Shown here piece by piece: positions 12,626 to 23,611 of a stretch of 64,000 nucleotides of DNA. Numbering within the stretch: the first letter of the stretch is position 1; the number at the start of each line of letters is the position of its first letter. The DNA is from Scleromitrula shiraiana (Eukaryota; Ascomycota; Leotiomycetes; Helotiales; Sclerotiniaceae), in the NCBI GenBank assembly GCA_028455995.1, contig JABELC010000007.1, forward strand, positions 248,001-312,000. Reading direction: 5' to 3'. The position numbers and the translations under genes are program-made. The notes beneath the pieces are model-generated. The model saw nothing but the letters and a program-made list of their open reading frames with translations. It had not been told where the DNA came from and searched no databases.

Positions 12626-14657
12626 TACGATTCACGCGCGAAGTGTAGGGAGACGAGGGGGTATAGAACTTGTTTGGTTTGTGGGGATGGGGGGTTTGAG
12701 GGGGAGGGGGAGTGGTTGGCGCTTGTTTGTAGGGGGTAATGTTCTCAATCATTCTACTGGTGGTAGTAGTAGTATTTTCTATATTTTATATACTAGTACG
12801 CTTTATTTTAGTACATAATATTTCTATTTTATAAAATACTAGTATTTCCGAGTCAATACATCATATTGAATCATATATTAGTATTAATAATATTTACTAG
12901 TAGTACTATTATAATAAATTTTTAATATAACTAGCAACAATATACTAAAATACTCAAAGTCAACATATAATACTTCAAAACATCCTTGGGATGAAATGGC
13001 GGAGGGGCAAGAGGGAAGGATGTTAACTGAGTTAAGCTGTCATAGTTTAGTGTATCCTGTAACCTGGACGCAAAATTCAAACTAGACAATTGCAATATTC
13101 GAACTTCTTATTTCGACACATACAATTTCTGTTAGGCGAATTATGGGAGATGGATGGGGAGGAGAGTGAAAGCTTGAGTATTTATGGCTTTGCACTGGAT
13201 ATAAGACTTGCAGTCATACGGATTTGTGATCGCTTTGTAAGGACTTTTTCATATTGAATCATAGCGGCAATTCGAGTTTTGTTTTGTTAGAAATGTGACG
13301 CCTTATGAGCTATATTCTACACAATGCGTGTGTGAATAATCGTCAAATATATGTGGATTGCGTGTGTTAATATTTAAATGTAACCGTCAAACGCGTGGAT
13401 GTTGAATATTAATTTGGAATTGAGCTTCTGATAATTCTGAGCAATGTACTGGAGAAAAATAGTTTCTGGAGAGAGAATAAATCTCTTGATTTCACGGAAG
13501 GCTAGCTGTACTGTTTGAGGATTTCAAAATTTTGTAAGCGGGCAAGGAGCGTACAACTTTTGGTCGATGTGCTGTTGATTTCTTTCGATTTAATTTAACG
13601 ATATTGTGGGACTTTTGATCATTATTATTTAAGATCTCAATAAGAAGTCATGTAACTTGAATATCCAATTACTACATGAGAATACGTATGATGATTTTGT
13701 GTCTGTGATCATGGCTTCGAAATATATACGTCGCTTATATCCGCATATCTCATTCGTGAGTGTCTCTATCTAGCTCTTTCAATGTCTTTTCTGATGGATT
13801 TGTTGTATTTATTCTTTTTCCTATTTTCTTTTCGCCGTTTTGGATGGCGTGTGTTGCATCAATATGCTCTTCTCGGTCCAAGAGAACGACATATGATGGT
13901 TGGTATAGCTTCTGTGTGGGGTGTGGGGTAAGTGAGCTAGGAGGACGGATATTGGGAGAGGTAACTACTCTTTCCGGCTTGTCAAATGATAGGTTTGAGG
14001 CTCCACTATGGATGGAAATGAATCTTGGTCATTTTTAGATTGGTGACTTCGAATCATACGATTTCTGTTGGATGAATCATTTCGTGAGGAGTATTCTTAG
14101 AAATTCATAACGTTGGAATTCTAATGCTCCTGTTTATACATAGCGTGACGTATTGGATATGGAACATTTGAATCTAATAATCGTTTCTTTGTTGCAAGTT
14201 TGTATCAGGTCGTTTGTTCTGTTTTCTATTTTCTGAATAAGAGTCTTTCATACCGAGTTGGACTTGATGGTTGGAGTTATATTTGGGTTATTGTGATTGT
14301 TTTCTATTACTAGATATCAGAAGTTTGTGATGAGTCTGAGAAGCCTCCCTATTACCATGAAAATTGGTGAGAACTTAGAACATGTTTGAGCAATTGAACA
14401 CTAGAACGTCAAAGTGTATGTGTGATTCTTAATGTCAATGTGTCATTGTATCAAACATACACTTGAAATGACCCAAGAAATATCCCACAAAAAGTGTATT
14501 AAATGATGCCCCCTCTACCTTGAACTTCCACTACCTTCATTCATACACATATATCCTACCAAAGCATCATTTGAAGAACGTTTATTAAAAGCTTCTGGCT
14601 CCAATTTCTAACAAAACTTAAAACGCATGCCTCTTTAGCAAGTACCTGAAGAACAAT
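12626..14657. other. AT-rich spacer
   Basis: 12740-12960 is very AT-rich with recurrent ACTAGT/TAGTA motifs. The rest holds only short frames without domains; 13760-14038 is a hydrophobic frame that I do not accept. Confidence 0.5.
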
Positions 14658-15101
14658 ATGTCTTATCCCACCTACGCCGCCGATTCGCACCAGGCAAACA
14701 CTTCAGAACAAAATCCAGAAATCAACAACCCAAAGCCGCAGCAACACTCTACGTTTTTACCGCTGCTACCAATATCTCCAAATACTGCTGATGCTGCTTT
14801 AAGCGCACTAAGCTTACCAGCCATTGAAAACCTCAAAATTTCTCAGACTCTCAATACACCTCAAGCGATCAATTCACGCACATCCAAATGCTTCAAATTA
14901 GGATGTGACCAATGTTTTCCCACCCAATTAGCGCGATCAAATCATATGAGAGATTCTGCCGCAGTATGTAAGAATACCGAAGAACACACCTGCAATATAT
15001 GCCGGCCTAGTTATGTATTTAAGAAGACAAGAAATTGGAAGATGCACTTGCGTCTAGTACATAATTATGAGAGGATCGATGCAAGGTTTGATGATGAATA
15101 G
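14658..15101 (+). CDS. small two-finger Cys/His protein
   Basis: 147 aa, single exon, start ATG 14658. Residues 1-76 are disordered (Asn/Gln/Pro/Ser/Ala-rich). Two fingers follow: C78-x4-C83 ... H96-x7-C104, with an extra C86 and a Phe-Pro-Thr step at 87-89, then a classical-looking C112-x2-C115-x14-H130-x4-H135. The layout suggests a zinc-binding, possibly nucleic-acid-binding, nuclear protein. It is one of a run of related genes in 11.6-27.1 kb. It starts MSY, like the broken paralogue at 26732, though the rest of the N-terminus differs. A weak TATA-like GTATTAAATGA lies about 160 bases upstream of the ATG. Function unknown. Confidence 0.7.
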   Translation: MSYPTYAADSHQANTSEQNPEINNPKPQQHSTFLPLLPISPNTADAALSALSLPAIENLKISQTLNTPQAINSRTSKCFKLGCDQCFPTQLARSNHMRDSAAVCKNTEEHTCNICRPSYVFKKTRNWKMHLRLVHNYERIDARFDDE

Positions 15102-16052
15102 TTGACGGAGGTGGTTCAGTAGATTGCCGGTTGGAAATAGGCTAGACCGACGTTACTGAGACGTGGTTGCTGAGCTCGTGACTGGGTATGAGAGTTTTAT
15201 GGAGTAGTGCAGGTTGGCTACGAAAGTGTGGGAGGCGATTTCATTCGCATTCCTTGGGAAGTTGAATTTATGGCTGGATAGTTCGAAAATCGGGATATTG
15301 TTTGTGGCGGAATTTTAGACAGGGAAATCCAGTTGGATGTTTTGGGCTTTTCTTTCGAAACTTGTATCATACTGGTTGTTGAATAAGGATTGTAATGGAG
15401 TGGTGGCATACGAATGAGATTGAACTGGTTTTTGGACGGACTTGTAAAGTTGGGTTCATCGGCTCTATGATTGTGCTCGCGATGTGTATACGTCGCTTAT
15501 GTACGCTTGATTCTTCCTGTTGGGCTTTAACCATTTTTCTTAATTGTCCCATAATATGGCATGAAAACAACATTGCTTGTTATAATTTCTCTCATCATAA
15601 TTAATGCGATAAATTTTAGATATTCTCGTTTTTATGCCAATAAATAGATGATGTATCTCTAATACGATCGAGATTTGTGTAGCTGCCATGTAACGTATCA
15701 GCTAAGCGAGGCACATGTTTCTCAGTGTCGGGAACAAGAATGTAACGGTATACCAAGCACTCTCTTGACACTTTGATCATCGATTGACGCTTCCTGTTGC
15801 TTCGAGTGTTGAGATATTTTGCCATTTGACTAAAACTGTTCTCTCTCGTTATGTCAGCATATAACATAATTCAGATATGACTAGTACTGCCAGTGTTTAT
15901 GGCTCTACTACTATGAATATCCATGAATATTGAAGAGAAGATAAATCATGGCACTGATCATGCATATTTCCATGGATAATGTTCGAGAAATGCATGAATC
16001 TCCAAGCCAAAGAATTGGTATTTTGTAAGAGTCAGATAAGCAAGTAAAATTG
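15102..16052. other. spacer inside the finger-gene block
   Basis: Only short frames in either strand, none with finger motifs or other domains. Confidence 0.5.
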
Positions 16053-16062
16053 CATAAAAGGA
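16053..16062 (+). promoter_or_regulatory. TATA-box element CATAAAAGGA
   Basis: The stretch TGCATAAAAGGACGG matches the elements at 17468 and 26611 almost base for base. It lies 218 bases before the only downstream ATG (16271). This is a candidate core promoter for the broken finger gene. Confidence 0.55.
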
Positions 16063-16270
16063 CGGTCTCCCTTCCACTTAGAATTTTAGAACTCAGTATT
16101 TTGCACAATCTCCTTGGAAAAACAACAGCAAAGAAAGCATCGCTTATTTTCAACCACAGCTCTCTGTCACTCCGAAAATATCTCAACCAAAAAAGTCCAA
16201 AACAACCATTCTAGCCAAAAGATCGAAACTCCAAATTCTGGCCAATCCTCCTACGGATCAACAACAGGAC

Positions 16271-16548
16271 ATGAAAAATCCCACTCTTAGCAGAACCACA
16301 AGTCAAAATACGTACCTGTGGTTATAGAATACAACACCAACCCCCGACAGAACGGGTCCGAGCATATCATCAAGAACATTCAGGACAAGAATGTGTGCGA
16401 ATTTTGCGAGGATGTGTTCCCACTCAACGAGGTGAAGGCGAAAGAAAATCATCTCGAACAGAACACTAAGTGTGCTGGATTTGTGGATATCATTACTGTG
16501 GTAAAGAATTACAGGGGAAAGGAAGGACAGCGTGAGCGGAAAGAATAA
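16271..16548 (+). pseudogene. broken single-finger Cys/His gene
   Basis: The frame 16291-16548 encodes a finger C-x2-C-x14-H-x6-C with Phe-Pro four residues after the second Cys, then a short basic tail. It belongs to the same family as 20340, 23612 and 24953. This frame has no ATG. The only ATG after the TATA element, at 16271, opens a different frame that closes at the TAG 16325-16327. No plausible intron joins the two, since the overlap is too short. I therefore read it as one gene with a frameshift near 16310-16325, or with a lost start. A sequencing error is the main alternative. Confidence 0.5.
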
Positions 16549-17467
16549 GTTATTTGCGTGGCGTAAAGACATCGTGTATTGAGAGGTGGGCGAAAGATCT
16601 CGGGAACTGGTAAAGTCACCCTTTATGTGGTGGTAGGGATCTTAATACAGCGGTTTTCTTCGAAGCGGTACGAGCAATCTTTACTCGGCTCGAGAGTTAG
16701 CGTAGGAATTTGGAGTCATAGGAGGGGATTTTGGTTTCGTTGATATTTGTACTGTGTTGGATGGAGTAAAGCGGTGGAGAAACTGTGATTGATTTTTGAG
16801 ACATTCGGTATAAGAAATTCATCTTGGATGATTTCAATTGGGACTCGGAAAAGAAGACAACATTGTGATAGTGAATGATACCTATGATTTCACTTTCTTA
16901 AATTTTATACTCGATGAATAGCAATCCCGACAGTATTGAGATCACAGCATCTCAATCTTAGTTTGAGTGGAATTGTGATGAGCTAAACATGTATTTGAAT
17001 GTGTGTTAAGATACGAGAAGATGCTTTGGGATCGAATCTTTTGGATTTGTCCCTTGTGCAATGAGTTTGGTGTCTACCTTATTTCAATATCAGTGCAGAA
17101 TCAACATACTGCAGCCTGGACATACGCATGCCTGCCTGGGCTTGTACAACCCACAGATTTATCATGCAAAAATAAGTTCGAAACTATAAGTTTAATGAAT
17201 GACTCTAAAGATACGTGTTTATGGTAGAAAGACGTTATTCATGAATCACTGTCACGATCAGAATGCCATAGCTAACTCAACCAATCTGCGGTGTTTCCTC
17301 GAATAGTCACAGTTATATCGTATAGAAACCTTCAATTATTACTCAATAGCATTTCTACGAGGTGATAAAAATATGATGAATCAGATTTCTGAAAAGTTTA
17401 TTTGCGTTACAATATCTGACTCTTATAAATCAACATTTCTAGCAATTCAGAACAGTCTACGAAAGTG
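16549..17467. other. spacer inside the finger-gene block
   Basis: No supported gene. The open frame at 17003-17227 has no start context, domain or homology signal that I can see. Confidence 0.5.
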
Positions 17468-17477
17468 CATAAAAGGA
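17468..17477 (+). promoter_or_regulatory. TATA-box element CATAAAAGGA
   Basis: GTGCATAAAAGGATTG lies 129 bases upstream of ATG 17597 and is nearly identical to the elements at 16053 and 26611. A pyrimidine-rich leader (CCTTCCCC) follows. Confidence 0.6.
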
Positions 17478-17596
17478 TTGACCTTCCCCTTGTGCAATCT
17501 CAAATCTCCTCCTTCATTAACTTAACATACAAAATTCTTGTGTTCAAAATACACTACATATATTCAGCAAAAATCTCATCGGCTTAATAAGTAACC

Positions 17597-18118
17597 ATGT
17601 CTGATAATCGAACTAATTTTGCACCTATCCTCGACAGTAGCCAACAGAATCCTGGCTTCGAGTACAACTCTCAAACTATTCCAGAGATCAAAATCAGCGA
17701 TTACGATAAGCGAGATGATGATCAACTAGATAGCATTGACCTATCTACACTTTCGATTAACGTGTCTTCGGAGATGGACGATATAATGGTGGCGGGCGGA
17801 GTACAACAGCAAGATGGCCCTTTCCAAGCGGGTCCGAATTCTGACCCCTGGCTTTCCCCATTTTCACAAGAACAAGAGGATTCTCATACAGAAATGAACG
17901 AAGCTGTAGAATCCAGTGATGGCGTTAAGAATTCTGCTACATGTGACAAGAAAGATCAAACCGAGACTTCTTTGAAGAGTAGGAAACTCAAGACTGGCCG
18001 TATCGAGAAGTCATGGAACAAACAGAAGTTTGACCCAGAGAAGTATCTTTGTGCCTTCGATATGCACGATCAATATGAAATGAAGAGGCAAAGAAATACA
18101 ATGGCGGCCCGCAAGTAG
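17597..18118 (+). CDS. bZIP-type protein cut off inside the basic region
   Basis: Open frame of 173 aa from ATG 17597. Residues 1-145 are acidic and disordered, as in activation domains. The end reads MKRQRNTMAARK and is then stopped by TAG at 18116-18118. This matches the basic region of Gcn4/Cpc1-type bZIP factors, in which Ser-Arg follows at the stop position. The same frame goes on for 36 codons (RLMRCERYMDGRIS...) to TGA 18227-18229. That continues the basic region but lacks a leucine heptad. The gene thus looks like a Gcn4-like factor with a Ser codon turned into TAG and a worn zipper. As it stands the product could not dimerise through a zipper. Promoter TATA at 17468. Confidence 0.65.
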   Translation: MSDNRTNFAPILDSSQQNPGFEYNSQTIPEIKISDYDKRDDDQLDSIDLSTLSINVSSEMDDIMVAGGVQQQDGPFQAGPNSDPWLSPFSQEQEDSHTEMNEAVESSDGVKNSATCDKKDQTETSLKSRKLKTGRIEKSWNKQKFDPEKYLCAFDMHDQYEMKRQRNTMAARK

Positions 18119-18921
18119 AGGCTTATGCGCTGTGAGAGATACATGGATGGGCGCATATCCAACGCCGATGCCGCGACAGCAACAGACAGCAGCACCAGAT
18201 GTTACACCAGATTTGCGCGGTTAGAGTGATAACGATGAATATTATTGATTTTCTATTTAGTAATAGTTATCTTACGAAGTGGGGTTGGATTATCATTTTG
18301 AAATTGGCGGGTTGGTTGGCCGGAAGAATATGATGGATGATATAGAGTGGCTGGTCAGGCGTTACAGTATTGACTTAGAAGCTTTGTAGTTTGCAGGAAT
18401 AGGGATACGGAATCACACTATCTGTTAACCAAGATTTATCTATTGAATTTCTATGATCATAATGTTGATATGTCATTATTTTTACCTTTCAAGACGCAAC
18501 GCAAGAATTAACTTTGTAGTTGCATCTTTGATAGTGAATAAAATCGTCTAATCAAAATAGCATGTTCTGCGATAAGTACTCGTACGATTTTATTCGCTTT
18601 GGGTTTTTACTGTATCCACTACATGTTCACGATGATACTGATATATAGACGAAGGATTAAAAAATCTAGTTGTTAGGGTAAATTGTTTTTTTGGAAGAGT
18701 CTCTGTATCGATACGGTATACTATAAGTTTATACTATTCTCTTGAGAACTAGGAATATTTAAAACTTCCAAGCATCTCCGCAGTTACTACACACGCATAC
18801 CCATCATAACGCACCATACTCATAGCCAAGATGAAGTTTGCCAATGACTCAACAATCAAAACCGTTGAATTCTCTTGATATTCGACTATTGGGCCCAATT
18901 GCTTGATTATTATCCCGATTT
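18119..18921. other. remnant of bZIP 3' end and spacer
   Basis: 18119-18229 is the in-frame continuation of the bZIP basic region. The rest is AT-rich spacer with no gene seen. Confidence 0.5.
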
Positions 18922-20025
18922 TCAACCTTCATGCTGTTCATCTTCTGTAAACTCGATTTTGATTCGGGTATCATGATCTGGCAAGTTCCTCAATACTGGC
19001 AGCGAATTTATTTGGTCATGGGATTGTTCAGTCTGTGATAGAGTCTCCGGGAAATGTATAGTGAAGTGTAACACTCGAGAAAGTAAATTGGACTCCGTCA
19101 TCATTTCGGATTGAAATGCCTTTAATCTTTCTAAATGACCATTTTCTTCCTGATGTTGTTCTATCATAGGTTCCCAGTAAGACTCAGTCTGATCGTTGAA
19201 TAGAACCCGATCATCGAGTGGGAAATCCAAGGTAAAATCTGATGAACAAATAAAGCAACCAAGCCGGCAAAATTGCATGTGCTCTTGTAATAAATGGTAA
19301 TCGGAATAGTGTGCTTCGCAGCCAGGATAGTCGCAAGAAATCAGAGGTTTGTGGATCTCATAATTTCGAGTTGGGAATGAATATTTCATCGTATGAAGAA
19401 GCTCAACACCAACCCCAAGAGTAAAATGAGAGCCATTTGGTGCCTTGCCATTGTAATTACCATGTTGGTCCCAAATTCCTCTATGGATAATGCATGAGTT
19501 CTGGTGTTCTTGTTTTAATGATAAGGAATGGAATGTTTTGGGGCATGGCAGTCCACATGGAAATCCGTCTCTAAAAGCGAAATCCCTGGTGTCCTCGAAC
19601 CGGTCCTCCTCCAGTTTTGGACAAGATTTGTGGTGAGAAGTCATTTCCTCTAATGTGGAGAGCTGCAAAAAGCACCCAGTACACTTAAAACAGACTCTGT
19701 TTAAATTCGGGTGTCTTGAGGTCACGACATGCCGAGCAGAACTATCATGAACATCTTGGGAGTGATGTTTGCTATGAAGTTGTTGAGTCGATTTTACAGA
19801 TCCGGAGGAGGTTTTTGTAATAAGGTTAGTTTCTCTCCCTTTACACTTGCTCGGATTCTCATTCCTCTCATTCTTGTGGATGTTGAATTTTTGGCCGCGC
19901 TCCGTAGGCATAATTGAAATTTTGAAAATGAAAACAGTAAAAAATGACGTTGTTTGGATAAAATGGAGTTTCAAAATCAATGGTTCATTTGAGTGAGTGG
20001 CAAAAAATTCCTGATCGGATAGCAT
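18922..20025 (-). CDS. three-finger C2HC-type protein (head-to-head paralogue)
   Basis: Up to 367 aa from ATG 20025. The ATG at 19911 (residue 39, MPTERGQ) is a good alternative, because the first 38 residues are hydrophobic and look like leader sequence. Three regularly spaced fingers are visible: C115-x2-C118-x12-H131-x3-C135, C157-x3-C161-x12-H174-x3-C178 and C231-x4-C236-x12-H249-x3-C253. A C257-x2-C260 pair and an acidic tail follow. The order of fingers and the stretch ending in [YE]-x-x-HKP match the divergently transcribed neighbour at 20340, so the two are paralogues sharing one roughly 315-base intergenic region. Probably a zinc-binding nuclear protein; no known family recognised. 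Confidence 0.72.
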   Translation of the reverse strand: MLSDQEFFATHSNEPLILKLHFIQTTSFFTVFIFKISIMPTERGQKFNIHKNERNENPSKCKGRETNLITKTSSGSVKSTQQLHSKHHSQDVHDSSARHVVTSRHPNLNRVCFKCTGCFLQLSTLEEMTSHHKSCPKLEEDRFEDTRDFAFRDGFPCGLPCPKTFHSLSLKQEHQNSCIIHRGIWDQHGNYNGKAPNGSHFTLGVGVELLHTMKYSFPTRNYEIHKPLISCDYPGCEAHYSDYHLLQEHMQFCRLGCFICSSDFTLDFPLDDRVLFNDQTESYWEPMIEQHQEENGHLERLKAFQSEMMTESNLLSRVLHFTIHFPETLSQTEQSHDQINSLPVLRNLPDHDTRIKIEFTEDEQHEG

Positions 20026-20339
20026 AGCAGATTAAATCTAACACTATATCCCATGATCTGTATGGTGTCAACAGCTCCCATTTCATCGTCCTTTCTATTA
20101 CAATATTAAACTTTGGATGTGCACTTCTAAATTGTGAATTTACTTGATGTGGTTATCGACGCATCGTGCTTTCCGCAAAAAAAAAAACGCCAATACTTGG
20201 ATGGAATAACACTTGCTATTTTCGTTTCATTTTCATAAAACTCAACATCCCAATGTCTAAGTGCAAACATTCCATTTTCAATACGAAATATTGAATAATC
20301 ATTTCTCCTACCACAACTCGTTCCGCTAAAACTTGATTA

Positions 20340-21365
20340 ATGCTCGTACTCTATGTTTTATGTCTTACCAAAACGATGGCAGCCAATCGGTATCCACACC
20401 TTTACGTCGCCAAAATGGATAACTATACACCAGAAAAAGAATACGACCTTATGAAGAAATTGGTTGAAAAACAAGCTTTGAGTAATAAAGTTGTTAGCGA
20501 CAAAACTGAACTTACTCGGTGGATTGAGCCTTCACAGCCAATATATGAAGACGTTGTACAATTTCTGGAAAATGCAGAACTGCGTGGATACAATGACCCA
20601 TCCGAATGTGAAAGCTGCCATATACGTTTTCCCTTTGATAAAACGATTGAAAGCAAGGCGAAACATGTCCTAAAGTATTTTTGCAAAAGGGAGTTACCAC
20701 ATGTTTATTTGAAGAATAGATGGTGTGAACTCGAAGACATTCCGATTCGATTGCGATCTCCAAGTCAAATAGATTCGATGCCACGGAATGACAATCACGT
20801 CTCCCAGATTGAAGACAACGTTTCTGAACAATCTAAGTTGCGAAAGGTGGGATATTTCACAAGAAAAGATATCCTTCAAGGTCTGCTTGAATGTCAGCAT
20901 TGTAACCACCCAGCGGAAGGCTTTTTCGACATGTGGTACCATCTTAAAGACAAATGCACAAAGATTCCTCTGGTGGATCGAACTGAGATAAAGCAAATAG
21001 ATCCTGCACCAAGAGTGTGGTGCGGGTTTCCTTGCGAGATGAGCTTCTTCACAGGCTTATGTGGACAGTCGGGTCGACCAACATCGATAGTCTTGAATCA
21101 GGAGACAACTATATGGAGTCAGCACAGAATATTGTGCCAATTTCGACAGCCTTTGGCAATCTTGGGTCGCAATGCAAATGCGAAAACAGGTTTCCTTTAT
21201 GATATTGAATTACCCGACCTTCTTGTATTAAAGAACTGTTATCCAAGTGTCTTATACAAAACCCACAAACCTCAGAACACTATAGTCCAGGAAACAGATA
21301 CTGAATTGATTGCTCGGCTGATAAAATGTCATAATGGTTTCAGTTTCGATGGAACAGCATTGTAA
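20340..21365 (+). CDS. three-finger C2HC-type protein (head-to-head paralogue)
   Basis: 341 aa, single exon, from ATG 20340; in-frame ATGs at residues 13 and 26 are alternatives. Fingers: C90-x2-C93-x15-H109-x5-C115 with Phe-Pro-Phe after the second Cys, C185-x2-C188-x12-H201-x4-C206, and a degenerate C228-x3-C232 ... H262-x3-C266. The third finger corresponds to finger 2 of the 18922 protein (FPCGLPC versus WCGFPCE). The segments ending CYPSVLYKTHKP and SFPTRNYEIHKP also align. Both genes are intact and diverge from a common promoter region. Function unknown; zinc binding is inferred from spacing only. Confidence 0.75.
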   Translation: MLVLYVLCLTKTMAANRYPHLYVAKMDNYTPEKEYDLMKKLVEKQALSNKVVSDKTELTRWIEPSQPIYEDVVQFLENAELRGYNDPSECESCHIRFPFDKTIESKAKHVLKYFCKRELPHVYLKNRWCELEDIPIRLRSPSQIDSMPRNDNHVSQIEDNVSEQSKLRKVGYFTRKDILQGLLECQHCNHPAEGFFDMWYHLKDKCTKIPLVDRTEIKQIDPAPRVWCGFPCEMSFFTGLCGQSGRPTSIVLNQETTIWSQHRILCQFRQPLAILGRNANAKTGFLYDIELPDLLVLKNCYPSVLYKTHKPQNTIVQETDTELIARLIKCHNGFSFDGTAL

Positions 21366-22039
21366 CGAAGAGAAATTTATGGCTCTGGGGATGTACCGGC
21401 AGTGGGATATTGAAATGGACAACCTAGCAAGCTAGATTCTAAAGGGTTAACTTCCAGTGTTTACAGATATAGCAAGCCAGAAAAGACTCAGAGAATCATG
21501 ATCTCTCATTAGAGATAAATTTGACGAAAAACAGTAGCTACCAACGAGAGTCAGATAGATGAACTAAAGTATCAAGATCTTATGCCTCTATCTAAAGATT
21601 ATGTCATGTGAATGTGTGATTCTTCATGATAATTTGAAATACATTGATGGATGTTGAATTTGGTGATGAGAATTCGAAATCTAATGACTCTAGCAACGTT
21701 GAGAACCCACATTCATTTCTAAACTTTTGTTAAGGGAGTCAATATCCAATAATTAACATATCGCGCCATTTTTCACGGTGAACATAAAATGGGTGATTGG
21801 TGCAATGTGATATGGTTAGATCGATGAGTATATAATTATAAAATTGAATTGGAAAATGTGTTACGGTAGTAGCAAGTGAAAAGCATAGAAGAAGAAAGAA
21901 CACTCCATTTTTATGAAAGAAGCATCCCGAATCCTGAAACCTGCAATATCTAATTTATCCAAATTTTTGCACTATTTTGGAAAACAACTCAATAACGTTT
22001 GTGATTTAATACTTATTTGGGCCCAACAAATCGTCAACT
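21366..22039. other. spacer inside the finger-gene block
   Basis: No gene. An AT-rich TATATAATTATAAAATT stretch near 21828 may serve as the TATA region of the gene at 22040. Confidence 0.45.
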
Positions 22040-22693
22040 ATGTCAAACTACAAAGACTTTGCCTCTAACAACGCAAATAACGATCACGTTGCTAAGCGAG
22101 TTCCATTTAATCTTTTGGTAGCAGAGCTGGATCCTCCAACTGCTTTGGAGCGAGTTCCTGCCACTTTTTTGCCCTCGGACACTGAAAATCAACCACCTTA
22201 CTATCAGCAAAACTTTTCTCAACAACCCCAGCAGCAACAAGACGCTCCAACCGCTGATAGTTATCAAGGATACTCCAACCAACAACCGAACCAGCACCGT
22301 CGTTATGGCGCGCAGTACCAGCAATATAATATGTCCAGTGGCGATCAGCATCGTCCCACATCGCAACAAGCACCTGATTATCAGCCAGCACCTCCTGTTT
22401 CTTATCAATACGCTAGTCAACAACCATGGGGTGAATATTATCATCAATCATTGCCACAGGACTCATATTTACCTCCCAAAAATCCATCGAATATACCATA
22501 TGGTGAGCAGACAGCGCCAGAGCAATACGGTGCCCCACAAACTGGTTACCTACAACAGACTCAACAACAGCAGTGGCAAGAACAACCAATCAGACATCCC
22601 TCTATTGAACTACACAGTACTCTTAGTTCAGAGCGACCAGTAAGTAGTTACAACTATATACGAGTTAGTAATCAACAAACCACACAAGAATAG
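22040..22693 (+). CDS. Gln/Tyr/Pro-rich prion-like protein
   Basis: 217 aa from ATG 22040, single exon. From residue about 50 it is composed mostly of Gln, Tyr, Pro, Ser and Asn. It has no finger or other domain and resembles prion-like low-complexity segments of fungal RNA-binding or transcription factors. The TAG at 22691-22693 is followed in frame by 12 codons of the same composition before TAA at 22730-22732, so the stop may be a recent CAG-to-TAG change. It lies between finger genes and on the same strand, and may have been part of a longer protein. Function unknown. Confidence 0.6.
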   Translation: MSNYKDFASNNANNDHVAKRVPFNLLVAELDPPTALERVPATFLPSDTENQPPYYQQNFSQQPQQQQDAPTADSYQGYSNQQPNQHRRYGAQYQQYNMSSGDQHRPTSQQAPDYQPAPPVSYQYASQQPWGEYYHQSLPQDSYLPPKNPSNIPYGEQTAPEQYGAPQTGYLQQTQQQQWQEQPIRHPSIELHSTLSSERPVSSYNYIRVSNQQTTQE

Positions 22694-23611
22694 ACCCGTC
22701 AACCCCAGTATTCTGCTCCTGGACCAGCATAAGAACAACTGGAGGTTCTTTTTTCACAAATATTTATCGAAATAGCGATACGTGATAGAAAGTGAGCGAC
22801 GCAGCGAGGAGGATAACCTGTTAAAGGGATAGTGCTAAAGGCAGAGCAGTTTTTGGAATACAAAAAGAAAGGGTTTAGTAGAATATTGAGAAAAGACATT
22901 TCATGACGTCAAATGATCGGAAGTATTTGTTATAGGGTGTTTTGGCGGAAATTGTTTTGGGGGATTTTTTCGTTGCTGTAATTAAAAATTTCGCATTTGA
23001 AACAATTGGAATTGGGTTTTGAGTCTAGTTCTGTGGATCGATGATTTGATTGCTTTATATCAAGACAATCGTTGCAACGAAGTTTTTGGCACGTCACGTA
23101 TTTTCTTTGTTTCTTTACATAACCATAGAGCCTGACAACAAATCTGAAAAAATAACTGTTTGTTATAGCTCTTTGAAAGAAAAATCTCTGGTTTTTTATG
23201 ATATGGCCCTTGAATCCATGCAATAACTACCGTTCCACCTCTTTACTTCGCTTATGAGATTTTAGTGCGAAACCTCAGCCTTCTAAATATTTTTGGAAAG
23301 GTTCCCCTTCTCCTTCATGTTCATGCATTTACTTCCAATAGAAGCATATGCAGATTAATTTCATTCCTGTTCGACAACTCAAGAAATCGATTATTGTTCT
23401 GTTTTTCTAGCTTCTCTAAAATTAATTTGTAATGTTGGGGCAGAACAATTATTGAACAAGTAATGAATTTTTAGTTGATAAACAAAAAAGTCGGACAACA
23501 AAATCTCAGAAAATACAGAGCATCACTTTCTACAGACAGCAGTTTCTATCACCAAAATAAATACTGATTGATTAACAACGACACACAATTCTATCTAGAA
23601 ACCATCATTCA
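22694..23611. other. spacer inside the finger-gene block
   Basis: No supported gene. The frame 22930-23223 on the minus strand has no domain and is AT-driven. Confidence 0.5.

Noticed and set aside
13760..14038. Hydrophobic 92-codon frame
   Set aside because: No start context, family motif or conserved neighbour.
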